Assembly: GCF_958298935.1 (NCBI RefSeq)
Contig: NC_084940.1
Location: 8,958,001 to 9,022,000 of the forward strand
Reading direction: 5' to 3'
Length of the DNA stretch: 64,000 nucleotides
Source of the DNA: Phragmites australis
Taxonomy: Eukaryota; Streptophyta; Magnoliopsida; Poales; Poaceae
The notes beneath the pieces were generated by a model. That model saw only the letters and a list, made by a program, of their open reading frames with translations, was not told the origin of the DNA and made no database searches. Below, one piece after another: positions 21,326 to 34,250 of the stretch (positions are counted from its first letter, which is position 1; every line of letters begins with the position of its first letter). The translations under genes were made by a program, and so were the position numbers.

Positions 21326-24300
21326 CTGACCAATTGATATAAGATGAGAGATTGCTTATAGGGCACCTCTGATGCACTAAATGATGTATGCCTAATACTC
21401 CCTATTACCCCAAACATTTCGTAGATTTCAAGTACTACCTTAACCACAAATTCATTATGGACGCTGCTGATGGAATAACTCAGGATGCAATTAAAAAGCA
21501 ACATGTTCAAGTAATCAAATCAATCACGACACAACATAATTCATTTGGCAGAACTTATCGTCCTAAAAAAGATAGAATCTATCTAAGGCTGCCAACTAGC
21601 CTGAGATAGAATTTATTAAGGCTGCCAACTAACCTGAACAGGCATCAGCATGATCAGGCCATATACGATCAAGTAACAGCAGAGAATGCGGCATAAATTG
21701 ACTTCTTTAGTGTACTGGTGATTAATTGCACTAGTAAGATCAAGGTTTTTTTAACAATAACAACAATAATTTAAATTTCCAATAATATTTATATGTCTAG
21801 CAGAAGGCTAATTAATAGCCATTCGCTACCGAAAGACATTCCATTAGGTCTACTAGTTCTAGAAAGGGACAATTGCAAAGAAACCACTACTCCTGGTGTT
21901 ATTGCAAGCTTACCACTAGAAAATTGCAAAAATATCATTAAAACTGTCATTCGAGTGACATCCTTGCAAAAAATAAAAAAACCAGGGAGGTATTTGCAAA
22001 TGCCCCTCCTAGAAATTGGTCATACATGTACCATATACATATAGTTTTATAGTAGCCTATCTCAAAAGAAATTATTAATTAGATATATTTTGCAAGATCA
22101 TCTACCACTCACAGAATCAGTATACTGAAAACAAAAGTAAATGATTGAATCAGCTTGATTAAATAATCAAGGCATACTAAAAAGAATTCTGAATGAGCAG
22201 AGATCAATTAATTGTCAGAGCTTCTAAGTCTCTTAGTTATCTAGAAATCGGCCAAACAGGTATCATATGCACAGAGTTCTATATTAGCCTGTCTCAAAAG
22301 ATAAAATAAAAAAATGATTGAATCAGCTTGATTGAACAATCAGTCAAACTAAACAAAATATGAACGGACAGAGATTAATAGTCAGAGCTGCTCTCTTCAG
22401 GCGCCCCGTGCATATAGGTGATAGGCATGTGAGTGGCTCATGTAAACCAAATTGACCCGTACTCTTAGAATTAGGCTGCAATCATATGAGCTTATATAAG
22501 TTTTATCCTCTTCCACTACATTGTGCAAATACAACAACTTTAGCAGGAAAAATACGTGAGGTTTTAATCTGTGCACATTAAACTCCTCCAAAACAATTTC
22601 AATTCATACAATTAACACCCCCTTCCAAAAAATAATAATAATTCAAACCCTCTAAGTATATGTACATGTATAACCGAACCCTTGAGGTTCTACTTACTTT
22701 ATTTGTGTCATCGTACTGTTTGATTTTGTTTAATTAGGAATTTCTATCACTGTGAAATGTAATTCAAATAAGATATACTGAAAAACTAAAACTACCTTTC
22801 ATTCCAAATATGCATCATCATTTCAAACCTTTGCTCCAGAATTAAGGTAATAGTATATTAAATGACCATGTTGCCCTTCAATGCTCACTATACTTGATAA
22901 ATTTGTCTCTTAAATACACTAATTGAATTGGCAACATTTATCTAGCAATGGTATAACGAGAACAAGAGAAGAAAAGGAGCCACAAACATGAAGACCTGAC
23001 TTATATTTGGGGAAGAGTGATGTGGCTAAAATGATTTATCTTTTGATTTGAGGGAGTACTAAAGCTTCATAACGTGGTTTTGGGGTAAAAACACTAACAT
23101 GATTTGTTATAGGTCTTAAAAAACAAAACTTCCAAAACTTCACCGGGCATTTTGGTGGGAAATTTTACTTTAAAGAATGTTAACAAGTATAGATAATAAC
23201 TATTTACCTTATTTACACGACTTTCAAAATATCATTATCAAAATTCTTTCCACACTTGTACACACCGTCAAGTGACACATTAGATCATAACCCTTCAGGG
23301 ACTTGATCATTGTAGCTCTCCCATCCTATTTAATACCACAGCATTGTTCTCTGATTCGATATCTCATAATTTACAGCTCGTGTTTATTGCTTTCACGAGG
23401 AATAGACAATAAATTAATATTTCATTTGCATGGCATCTTATAATCTAAATTCCTATTAATCAAATATAAATTACTAACAAAAATACTATTTTAGCATATT
23501 TGTAGCATCATTGTTGTTTGTTAAGCTAAATCTCATAGCTACATTTCAAAGTTGTTCCATTCAATAAACTATAGCCTGTAATTAATTTATGATCAAAGGC
23601 AACAGTCCGTCAAAAACACTTAAAATGACCTCAAAACACCCTTGTATATCACTGCATTGTTTCACAGATTCCCTCATGTTGTTCATCATGTCCGTTGTAC
23701 ATGTTATAATCTGAAAACTATTGTTCATATTGGACTCAGAATAATTTCGAGTTTGTTTCTAAATAATTTTTTAGTGTATTATATTTCATACATGATTCTC
23801 TGAGTTCATGTGCTAGGAAAAGTACATATCGAAATGATTGATCTTTATATGCTCTTTAGCGACATAAATTCCACAAGCCGTCTGAATAGCAAAGTTTAGT
23901 TGCAATGCTCGTTTGCTCAAATTAGCATCCATGTCCAAGATTTATTAGTTGGAAGGGTCTAGTTAGACCATTTTCAGTAATTAATTAAAAATCAAAAGGA
24001 AGGGCTACCCAATTAACTAAAATTGAACTCAATTGCCTTGAATGTACAAACAGATTGGTTGAGCGGCTCAAGTAAACATAATGACTCCAGTACTCCACAG
24101 ACTTGTGAAATTAATTATGCAATAGCTAGCTATTTATATCAAATGAATGTTTATGGTTAAATGCATAATTTGGACAAACCAGCCAATATTTTCATCTATT
24201 GAAGTATAATAACATCCTTGCTGTTGATTTGTAGTTTCATTGCATGTATAGTTACCAAAAAGTTTAAAGGGGTACATCCACATACTCTTATGGTGATGGC

Positions 24301-25084
24301 GCAGGCTATATATGTTGATCATATAGTACAAATGGTGGTTTATTATCAAAATGTTAAAAACACAAACCTGCTAAAAGGATAGAACTACGGGGTTAGAAAA
24401 ATTCACTTTCCATAGGTATGAAGAATATATCCATATTGCTAGAAACATACTAAATGAATTCAATAGAATGCTGACTTTAGACATAAACACTCAGGTAGCA
24501 TTGGTGATGAAAGGTCCCATTGATGTGGCATGGTTTCAAAGAGGAGCGGAGAGAACGTAGCAAGGAGATGAGTTTGAGGTCTGGACACTTAGGGTTACCT
24601 TTATAGTTTCAGGTGCCAGCAACTAACGAAGCAACCAACTAAAAAATAATGACGATCTGCTAAACAAACTCAAACGAACTCTAAGCCTTGACTTATCTCC
24701 TTGTGTTCAAGGTGTTGCCGCCAGGTCATCTCAGCCACTTGGAGTTGTCGATGGCCTGGTTGCACCCTTCCTGCGCCGGTAAGTCCTCCCGATAAGCACG
24801 TCCACAACATAACTATATTTCAATTTGTATTCGGATTTTCAAATAAAGAATGAGTAAGCAGCTAGATGATCTAGCAACTGGATTTCAACGGAGATTAAAA
24901 TCTCTTTAATTGGTTGAGATTCTGTGAGCAGTCAATAACCTTCAGGAGCATAGGCGCCATGCACCCAGTATCTTCTTGAACCAATCCCTTTGTTGTGTCA
25001 AAGGATTAAACAATCTTTAAGTCTACTGTGGATCCAAAGCTTGAGCTAGCAAGATGAATGAATAAGAACGCTGGTTAATTTTTA
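21326..25084. other. AT-rich intergenic or intronic DNA
   Basis: About 3.7 kb without a supported gene. Two imperfect copies of a segment containing GATTGAATCAGCTTGATT and TAGCCTRTCTCAAAAG lie between about 22015 and 22400. A short GC-rich piece at about 24715-24785 ends at a donor-like CCGGTAAGT on the plus strand, but no partner exon is seen. Confidence 0.35.
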
Positions 25085-25165
25085 TCAGATAATGTAAGAA
25101 GAGCCACAGCCCCACACATTGTCATTATCAACATAGTAAGTTGCTCGATATGCTGTCAAGACAAT
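25085..25165 (-). other. Possible last exon of an unidentified gene
   Basis: After an acceptor-like TTTTGCAG the minus strand gives 26 open codons (IVLTAYRATYYVDNDNVW, then GCGSSYII) and a TGA. To its right, 25551-25479 is another open piece (ACIFGFGAASYIIRDPLV, then LHTSPF) ending at a donor GTAAGT. The two do not join in one phase directly, so an exon may be missing between them. A 5' leader-like exon may lie at 26180-26082, ending CCGGTGAGT. Function unknown. Confidence 0.3.
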
Positions 25166-28100
25166 CTGCAAAACCTTAAATAACAGAAAACGTAAAAATT
25201 AACAACAAATATCATATATAAGTGCCATACAAATATACATCTTGTTCAGTGTCAGGTAGTATCCAAATATATATGACATGCAATTAAAATTTAAACCAAA
25301 CATTGATCCATATGTGTAGTTCATAACTACAACTTAACATGATCAAGTTAAGATTCATTAAATATCTTTTGTAGCTAGCTAAAATTTCTGTAACATCCAC
25401 TGAACATCAATTAAAACTCTATTTGTCATGCATGCAGCAACAGCAAGGAGGATCAGCACCGCAGTTTTCTAAACTTACAGAAAGGGAGATGTATGCAGAA
25501 CTAATGGATCACGAATGATATAGCTTGCAGCACCGAAACCAAAAATACAAGCTTGTAAGTTTGGTGATATTGCGCAGCTAATGTGAAATCCTAACGGTTT
25601 GCCCAATCAGTGGTTAACCAAGTTCTCTATTCTGCATACAATAAAACGACCATATGTTGCACTGTGCTATTCCCAATTTCCCACATGGGAGATCATATAA
25701 TGAAGGACTGAAAAAAACCAGGCCACGAGCGAGTTAGGAAGACAATTAGATGTTATCTCGTAGATTGACAACGATTCCCTCAAATTAAGAACGAGAAACA
25801 TGCATGCACGGCTACCTGATGAACACCAAAGACAAACAACTGCGTGAACGAAACAGCCAGTTAACCACAAGACAACTCATAGCTAGCTCATATGGCTGGT
25901 ACAAGTGCGATAAGATGCAAAATCCCCAATCGTCATTAGGACGAACCATATATCCAAGAGCAAACTCCAAAACAAGGGAAATAACAATATAAACACAATA
26001 CCACAGGTAGGCCGAGTACGAGGAGGCATGCACGCGCTTTAGCAGAAGCTAAGGACGAGGGGAAGCATCGACTCACCGGAGAAGAAACATTTCCAGATCT
26101 TGAAGGCACCGCCGCCGGTAGGTGCCCCCTTTCAACTTGCAACCAAGCAGATCTACCTCCCACCTACCTCACAACACTCAGAGCACCACATAAGATGAGC
26201 AAAACAAAAGGGAAAAAGATGCAATTTTTGCTGTGAGATCTTTGCCAAAAAAAGGAGAGTACATAAGTGAGAGAGAGGGTAAAGGAGAGGGAGAAGGGGT
26301 AGCAACTAGCAAGGACTAGTCAAACAGTGCTTTCCGTTAAGCACATCTGGGAAGGCGAGCAAAGAGCGGTGTTAATCCATCACGCGTCCTCTTCCCCCAA
26401 GGCTGAAGGCCCTGCTAATAATCCATCATCGGAAGGCACAGAGATGGCAACGAGAAGCTCGCCGAGGAAAGAAACGTAGAGAAATTGCCCGGCGCGAGAA
26501 TCCATGGCGTGCATTCGCGCAGCGGCTGCCATAAAATTTAAGAGTGCCTTATTCCGAAGAGACCTGACAGAAAGAGAAGTGAGCACGCAACAACAGCTGC
26601 GTCTAGGCATTCATCCATCCATCGTCTTGTATCTCTTCAGAATCAGCCATATTTAGATCCAGTCTGGCCGCTGCATGCTCACTCTCTTCTGTCAGCCACA
26701 CCACCATCACCACCACCACCAACGCCTCGTCCCGTCGCGTCGTCGACCACCACTGCAAAGTGCCAAGCAGATGCAGCAACTCAACACGAGAAGAGAGGGA
26801 TAGGAACCATACCCCACTACACAAACTGTTCATTGTCGTCTTGCCCAAATTGGGGACGAAGCCGGCGGCATCCCTGTTCTTGCTCATGGTGTCGTATAGC
26901 CCTAAGGTTGCTAGGGTCGGACTTGGAGAGATAGGACATTAGGACTCATGACTGAAGAGGATGGGATTCGGTTCATTATTTTTGTACTTCAGCTAAGAAT
27001 ATATTGTGCTACTTGTTGCTCTGGATACTAGCTAGGACGATGCTTTTGCGCGAATGCTCGTGAGAGAACTCGATGACAAGACGGCTCTTACTCACTTCCC
27101 AAGGGAGGATCCGTTGTCGATTCATTCTTACACTTATGACGTTTTTCTGTTACGGTCGGCGTAGCATATATTAGATTCACCTTGATTAGTCTGTATTAGT
27201 ATATCTACATTTTAACATATAGCCTATTGTATTTTTTGATATGTATTGATCTCTGTTATTTTTTATAAAACGATCTTGTAAGTGGTCAACACACGTCACG
27301 CTATCCACTAGAGTATTTTTTTTTTAAAAAAGGACCACTAGAGTGGTTATGTATAGTTTATAATGATCTAATCAATGACGGACTAAATTTCTTCCTATTG
27401 GCACTATCCATGCATGTCTATTATTATGCTAAAGGCAAAGATAATAAATGTATTTTCAGTGAAATTAACAAGATTTTTCATATATTAGCTTTTTAATACC
27501 AGTTTTCTATTAGCGTTACATAACTAGCGGCATAAACCATCGAGTAACCTTTACACCAGATGGTTCCCTAATTACCTTGTCGATGTTACCCTAGTAGCCT
27601 TACGTTTGGTAGGGTTGGGTTTGAAGATAAGAAGTTGCTAATTTTTAATCGAGTAAAGATATAGATCATGAGTCATCGAATGGGATTCTGTTAAGTGGTT
27701 TTTCACATCTGGACTGTCTAGGATCGATTTTCTTGATCGTTACTTATAGACGTGCACTCAAAGGATACAAACAAGAATTTACAAACAAAAACGGAATTCA
27801 TACTTACTTTGTTCCTATTGCGTAAAAAAAGGCTTTACACGGGAGCAATAGAGGTTAGGATGTATCTATCTCTTCTAAATAACTTCTTTTGGATTCTTAA
27901 GACCACCCTTAAAGTAGGATATCATATATAGAACTTACTACCTATAAGAGTATACATATCATATATTATAGTAAAGATAACTTCTCCGATAGACTATCTA
28001 TAAAATTGTCTCTTCGTGTTTTTAATATTCACATATTATGTCTCATTTTTTTAGACTATATCTACAACAAAAATTAATTGTTGTCTCTTCTTTTTTTTTT

Positions 28101-28477
28101 CTCCATGTAGGACTAATACTGATTTAGGCAAGCTTATAGCTAACTGATGTGTATTGTTGGAGATGCCCTAAGAAAGGTTAAATGGAGCTAGCCTTGGCCA
28201 AACTTTCTTAATGTTTCTCGTGTACGTATGTACCTTTGCTCTTCCTTTGTCCTGTACGGCAATATGTGTATATTTATTTTGTTGTTACATATTGTCCATT
28301 AATTAATACATATATATATATATGTAAATTCTTATTATTCGTAGTTCAACGATGGATATGCGTGCAGCTACTGTTTTTATGTACATTCGCTAGTTCAACG
28401 ATGGATATGCGTATTTGCTATTTTGTTATGTTGTCTTTTATCAAAGGTGAGTTGTATAATACGACAAAGATAACACG
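25166..28477. other. Intergenic DNA, possible promoter and leader of a minus-strand gene
   Basis: Apart from the two exon-like pieces described in the neighbouring entry, no gene is supported. The stretch 26100-26900 is richer in GC and holds short open frames on the minus strand with an acceptor-like TTTCTGTCAG, which would suit a 5' leader region. 27000-28470 is AT-rich with simple (AT)n at about 28311 and a duplicated GTTCAACGATGGATATGCGT at about 28345 and 28394. Confidence 0.35.
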
Positions 28478-30224
28478 TGATGGGATCGGTGACATCCTAA
28501 AAGAGGATGAATTAGGATACTTAAAATTATTTTGGTTCTAAAAACAATATAAGATAAATCTATATCAATTTCTATCTAAATATGCTCTAGGTTTATCTAG
28601 TGTGTCTATTCTACCGATCAAAACACCTGTAATCTATCTAAGAAGGTAAATTGCAAAAATATAAATACGAAAACGTAAATAAGGTAGAGAGAGCAAACTC
28701 GGCATAAATAATTTTTTTCTGTGATATTAATAGCATGAATGTCACCCCTAGTACATGTTGGAGCTCCACAAAGGATATGCTCCCGGTCAGCACCTGGTTA
28801 CGGCTCTTGAGCCACCAAGTCACAACGACAAGGTCTCCACCCAGATAAACCACCAAGGCAAGGTTTCACCCTAGCTTCTCTTCTAGTTCCTTGACACTGT
28901 GATAACTTTGGAGCTTGAGTCACCAAGACAAGGGTCTCACGTCCCCGCACAATCGTCTTGCCGCCACTCCACATTATGTCGGAGGGTCAACAAATTTGCT
29001 GGTGACTCACCAAGACTCCAAGGTGCTGGCGTACCAATTGGTACAAGATTGGATCACTCATTGATCCACTCTCTAGGCAGCAATCACCTAGCAACACTCT
29101 CTCTAAGCCTATAAGCACTAATCACTCTCTAATGATGTGTTTAATCGCCTTAAATGATCACTTTGAGCACTTTTGTGGCTTGGATATCTTATTAGGTGTA
29201 CATGAACTTCTCTGGACTCTAGCAGCATGCCACACCTTCAAATGACTGAGTAGAGTGGTATTTATAGTCTCAAACCCATGCACTAGCCGTTAACCAACGG
29301 CTCTGAAAAGCTGGTAACATCGGATGATCCGATGAGAATAGTAGTACTAACATCGGATCATCCGGTGAGTACACTCTCACAAACTCCTCTATGAACACCG
29401 GATACACCGGTGTATACTTCATCTCCATCACCGGACTATCCGGTGAGTTATCCTTGGTCATCCGAGTCTTTTCTTCTTCTCTATGTAAATTGCTCCGATG
29501 TATGCATCCGATGCACATCACTTTATTACCGGACTATCCGGTGAGTTGTCTTCAGCCAACTGAGCCAATGCAACCCTCTCTGAAAATAATGCTTCGGTGT
29601 TTCACAGCCTTCATCATTGGACCATCTGTTGGGTTGAACTTCGTTCTGCTTCTTTGCACTGTTCATTGTTCGGTGTATTATCTGTGCTCATTCCATTCAC
29701 ACCGGACCATCCGATGGGTTGAACCTTCAATCTTCAGTGGTTGCATCCTTCTCTGGTAATAATGCTCCAGTGGTTGCATCCTTCTCAACACTGAACCATC
29801 CAGTGGGTTGAGCCTTCTCTTATTTTCTCTGGAAATGCTCCGGTGCAACTCCCACTGGTCACCAGACTATCCGGTGAGGCTTAACCTTCTTTCTTCAGTA
29901 CAGCACCTTCTCAGAAAGAATAGCTCCGGTGAGCACTCTGCTCAAACATCGGACCTTCCGGTGAGGTCTTCAGACCTCTCTCCCATTTGACAAATATACT
30001 CCGGTAAGTTCAAACACCCGAAGCATCAGACCATCCGGTGAGACAAATCTTCCTAGAACTTCTCCAATTTAGTCCAACTTTGTCCGACTGTGGTGGCTTC
30101 TTCATATATTGCATCCATGAGACCTACTAACATATATTCTTGACAAACATGTTAGTCCCATTGACTATGTTATCATTAATCACCAAAATCATAATCATGA
30201 CCTAATAGGGTCATTTTCGCTACA
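28478..30224 (-). repeat. 3' LTR of a second copia element
   Basis: On the minus strand it starts TGTAGCGAAAATGACC at 30224 and ends GATCCCATCA at 28478 (1,747 bp). A polypurine tract (AAAAGGGGGGAGAT) lies immediately before the start, which identifies it as a 3' LTR. It matches the LTR at 7004-8522 in reverse orientation over the opening segment, the palindrome-rich middle and the end. No tRNA primer site follows its end, as expected for a 3' LTR. Confidence 0.8.
29305..30045. repeat. Array of CACCGG...CCGGTG palindromes in the LTR
   Basis: About eleven imperfect palindromes of the type CACCGGACTATCCGGTGAG occur in roughly 740 bases, for example near 29310, 29352, 29395, 29428, 29527, 29700, 29862, 29948 and 30026. 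Each is about 17-20 bp with a 3-5 base centre. They are a shared feature of this copia family and could act as enhancer or protein-binding sites. That role is inferred. Confidence 0.75.
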
Positions 30225-31505
30225 ATCTCCCCCCTTTTGATGATTGATGACAACACAACCAAATCAAGTGACAAATAATAAATGATACAAAATATAAAGA
30301 TCATAAGTGAGCACAACGTCTTACCATATTACTTGGATGCATGTTCTTACCACTTAATCCCGCTTTATTGTGGCTCTCTCTTTCTTCATTGCCACTATCT
30401 CCCTTGAACGACCTATGCAAGAGCTTCTCTTTTGTCAATCTAGGCGTCTAGCATCTTTTCTTCTCCCCTTTTGTCAACTTTGGCATTCCTAGATGTCTTG
30501 CTTGTTGCTACAATCTTTTCATATTGTTCATCTTGCTTCTATCTTGCTTTGATCGTCAAACTTCTCCCCCTTTATCAATAATCTCCCAAAAATGACTATA
30601 AACACATGTTTGAACTCAAGGGAAAAACATTAGAGAACATAGAAGAGAGTTTCACAAATCATGATCCAATAAAAGAGTACCAATTATATGGATATCACTA
30701 CAAATGGATGATACCAAATGTATGCTATGAAAGCATATGGATCATAATTTATGAAACTTACATAATATAGTTTAAACCCCCCCTATATGTGCATACATAT
30801 GATGTTAAAGAAATATATGCACAACTAGACAATATATCAAGATAGGAAGTTTAAGTCATATTATGCATGAAGGTAGCTCAAATGAATAAAATATTTGATA
30901 ATGATACCAATTGAAATATTTAAGTATGGCATACCTCCGAGTACATGTTGATTGCTCCATGAAACTACAAAAGATGTCACTAGAAACACATGTTACTCTC
31001 AAAATCACAACCTATAGGATATGCTCCCTCTAAATATGTGTATACAAGTATTGAATACTTATGAGATATAAATATGCACTTGTTATTGATAACAATAGGG
31101 ATTTATCCTATAGATTGGATCATGGCACATAAAAGATACCAAATGTAAAAATTGGTGCTATGAAAAGAACCTACAACTAATAAACCATGTAGGTTGTTCA
31201 TAGGTTAGAGATAAACACAAAAAACCAACCATATGAAAACCTACACTAGGTATTGCAATAAATTAAAATAAGCATATGCAATCCTAGATAAGGCAAATGA
31301 GCTACAACAATTAAAAGATTTTACATCTAGCTAATTACCTCCTTTACCTTTGGAATGGGATTTGGGTATGTGATAATCATGATCTTCATCAATGTGCCCA
31401 TCTTGTATACTTGGCTGCTTGCTTGAACATTCGCTTCATCTTGTAAGCTAAGCCTCCAAATCCCTAAGTCGACTTGTGCTTTAAGTCTTCTTTGGAACCT
31501 AAACT
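30225..31505 (-). mobile_element. 3' internal noncoding part of the second copia element
   Basis: This AT-rich segment lies upstream of the 3' LTR on the minus strand, just past the polypurine tract. Long noncoding stretches between pol and the 3' LTR are common in SIRE/Maximus copia elements. No pol domain is present. At about 31505 the sequence changes abruptly to very GC-rich gypsy DNA, so this copia element is truncated or joined there. Confidence 0.6.
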
Positions 31506-31507
31506 GA

Positions 31508-34250
31508 TTGTGGCCTCTGCAAGTGGGAGGACTGGCGGCACGACTGGGTCTACGTCGACGTCAACCCCCACGATCGCCTCGCGCTGCCGAAGGCGGTGGC
31601 GGAGCCCCACAGGCCGACCTGGGAGGCGGCTCCGACGGAGGACGAGCGGATGCGGCCGGTCTTGAACCGCATCGATGATCTGCGTCAGGCGGGGCTGACG
31701 TCGGTGATGGTGGTGGCGGATTATCTGCGTCGCCGCCTGGCACCCCTATAGGAGCGGGCCCACCCCTGCTGGATGTACACGGGCCCCAACGACATCACCA
31801 GGACCCATATTGACGAGGACGGGGACCTTGACGAGAGAGCGCTGGCAGCCCTACTCCGGGTGGTGACCGGTGTTGAAGACCTCACCCAGGCGGTCCTGCC
31901 CCGGGAGTAGTTGGCACTCTATGTGGACCCGAGCCGGGTGGCGCTGCAGGCGACGCTGCCCGAGTTCGACGCCCAGGGTCTGGTCGACCGATCGGGGCGC
32001 CGGAACCCCGGGACTATCCAGATTTCCGGGGTAGATGAGGAGACGGGCGGCGCGCAGAGGACCGGCAGCAGGGACACCGCGGGCGGCAGGCCGCTGGCTG
32101 GCGGCAGGGAGGCCGTGGGCGGCAGGCCGCAGGCTGGCGGTAGGGAGGCCACGGGCTGCAGGACGCAGGCCAGCGGTAGGGACGCCGTGGGCAGCAGGCC
32201 GCAGGCCGGCCGCGGGGCTGCCGCAGGCAGCAGCCATCAGGCCGGCGGAAGATGTGCCACCGGTAGCGTAGCGGCGGCCCCGGGGGACAAAGGGAAACAC
32301 CTCCGATCGTTCGTGCCCCAGTCGTCGTCCTCATCGTCGCTGTCGTCTCCACGGCGGTGGCCGGTGGCGGGCAGCGCGAAGGAGGGAGGCCGGGGCGGCC
32401 AATCATCCGGTGGGGAGTCCGCGACGGAGGCAAGGTCCAAGGCGCGGGAGCCCGAAGACCAAGGCCAGGCCGACGGCGCGACAGCGGGCGCCCGGGCCAA
32501 CCCACCATCGGAGGCAGGCTCCACGGTGGCCCCTCAACGGCTCGAGGGACAGAGCCCCCCGTCGAAGGGGAGGAAGGCAGACCCTGGGCCGAAGCCGCAG
32601 GGCCCGGAGTTCAAGATTCCAGAGTCCCGGTGGCAATACCGCGGACCGAAATCTATGTGAGTTCCTTTTTCTCCCGAGCGTTTGTGCCTGGATGTAAGTT
32701 AGGGGACTAACCTTTTTCTATTTTCAGGAAGCCCAAGGATCCCGCCGGAGACCAAAGGCGACCAGAGGTGCCAAGGCAGGCTCCTGCCCCCGAGCCGAGC
32801 GCGCCCGCGCCTGATCCGAGAGTGCCGACCGAACCGGAGCCGTAGGTGCCGCCCAGCCCTAAGCTGAGGGCAGCGGCTGCGCCCGAGCAGTCAGCGCCGG
32901 CCGACCCCACCCCGAGCACTTTGAGGGCGGGGCAAGTGGCCGCGGCGAGGGCGGCGCCGACGTGGCAGCCATCGGGGACCCCCGAGCGCCTCTGTTGAGA
33001 GGGCTCGCAGGGGACCCAGCGCCCGACCGTCGTCCAGCCAGGCCGCAGAACCCCTTCCGGACTTGCTTAGAAGCGCCCGGGAGGTGATCGAGCGTCTGGA
33101 GGCGGCCGTGATGGGGGAGCGAGCATAGCTCGAGAGGGACCGTGCCGCCCTCGTCGAGGAGAGGGGGCGCCTAGAAGTGGTCGGCCAGCTCTTGAAGGCC
33201 CGTATCGCCTCGACCCGCGCCACCCACGAGAGGGCGATGCGCGCGGTGGCCGAGGAGCGGGAGGCCCTGGAGGAGGTGCGCGATGAGGCTGTCGCCGCGC
33301 AGGAGGAGGCCAGCCGCTTAGAGCAGGCGTCACGGCGGTGGGCCGTGGAGCTCAATGCTCGGGAGCGGCTGGTCCGTGCCCGAGAGGAGGCCATTGGGCA
33401 GCGCGAGAAGTTTGTGGAGACCGCCCAGGCAGACTTAGCCTGCCGGAACGACGAACTCGAGCGGGGTCACGCCGAAGTCCACCGTCAGGAGGAAGAGGTC
33501 ACGATTCACAAGACTGACATCGAGATCACGGCGACGGCGCAAGATGCCCAGGAGGAGCAGATTACTCTATGCGATGCGGAGGCCGCCTCGGTGTTGGCGG
33601 CCCTTACTGCTCGGGAGGAGCAAGCCGCCAAATGGGAGGCCGAGTTGGCCGCCCTGGAGGGGGCCCTTGCTGAGCAAGTGAAGCGGGGACAAGCCGAAGC
33701 CCCGGTGACCAGTGGCGCCCCGACCAGCGCGGCCGAGGGGATAAGCCTTGAGGAGCGGCCGGAGATTGCGAAGGACGAGCTCGAGACCGTCGTCGCCGAG
33801 CGGGCCAACGTGAAGCTGATGATACGAGACATCCTTCGTCAGGCACGGAGATCCGTGAGGGTGGCCGGGCTTGGGCGAGTCAACGTGGGCGAGAAGGGGA
33901 TGGACCAAGAGACCATCGGCCACATCGCCCTCGGCTTCGAGGAGATTAGCCGGTGCCTAAAGGCTCTTCCCCGAACTGTGCAAGAGTTGGCATCCAGGGA
34001 GGGGCACGCTCTGGCCCAAGTGGTGGCCGAGCATGTCCTGGTCTGCTACCGGAGCCGAGACCCTAACTTCTCGCTGGAGCCGGTCCGGCAGGGGGTGGTC
34101 GAGGCCGAGGAAGGGGCCGCCCGGGAGGCTGTCCGGGGCGTCACCGCCGAGGTGGCGGCGTGCTTCATGCGGGAGCCACCGCCGGTACCGAGTAGTGGCA
34201 GCAGCAGTGAAGACTCCTCGCCGCCTTCAGAGCCCACCGACCTAGATTAG
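31508..34250 (+). pseudogene. Antisense additional ORF (aORF) of TAT element, coiled-coil protein
   Basis: The plus-strand gene runs opposite to gag-pol. It opens in the middle of a conserved region (CKWEDWRHDWVYVDV), so its 5' end is lost. It then reads through HPCWMYTGPNDITRTHI and a low-complexity Gly/Arg/Ala region. An intron has donor TATGTGAGT at 32655 and acceptor TTTTCAG ending at 32728. The rest ends in a long Ala/Glu/Arg coiled coil (33050-33700) and a Ser-rich acidic C-terminus. Internal stops lie at 31749, 31908, 32843 and about 33126, with a frameshift near 32990-33060. Additional antisense frames are known in TAT elements; their function is unresolved. Confidence 0.7.
32080..32240 (+). 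repeat. GGC-rich minisatellite in the aORF
   Basis: A unit of about 27-30 bp around GGCGGCAGGCCGCAGGCTGG is repeated about five times, giving a protein repeat of the form AGGREAVGGRPQ. It encodes a low-complexity Gly/Arg linker. It is probably length-variable between copies. Confidence 0.65.

Noticed and set aside
32014..32660. Several overlapping open frames on both strands of the TAT element's GC-rich segment
   Set aside because: Off-frame readings of the Gly/Arg minisatellite and coiled-coil gene; only the frame with conserved motifs and intron borders was kept.
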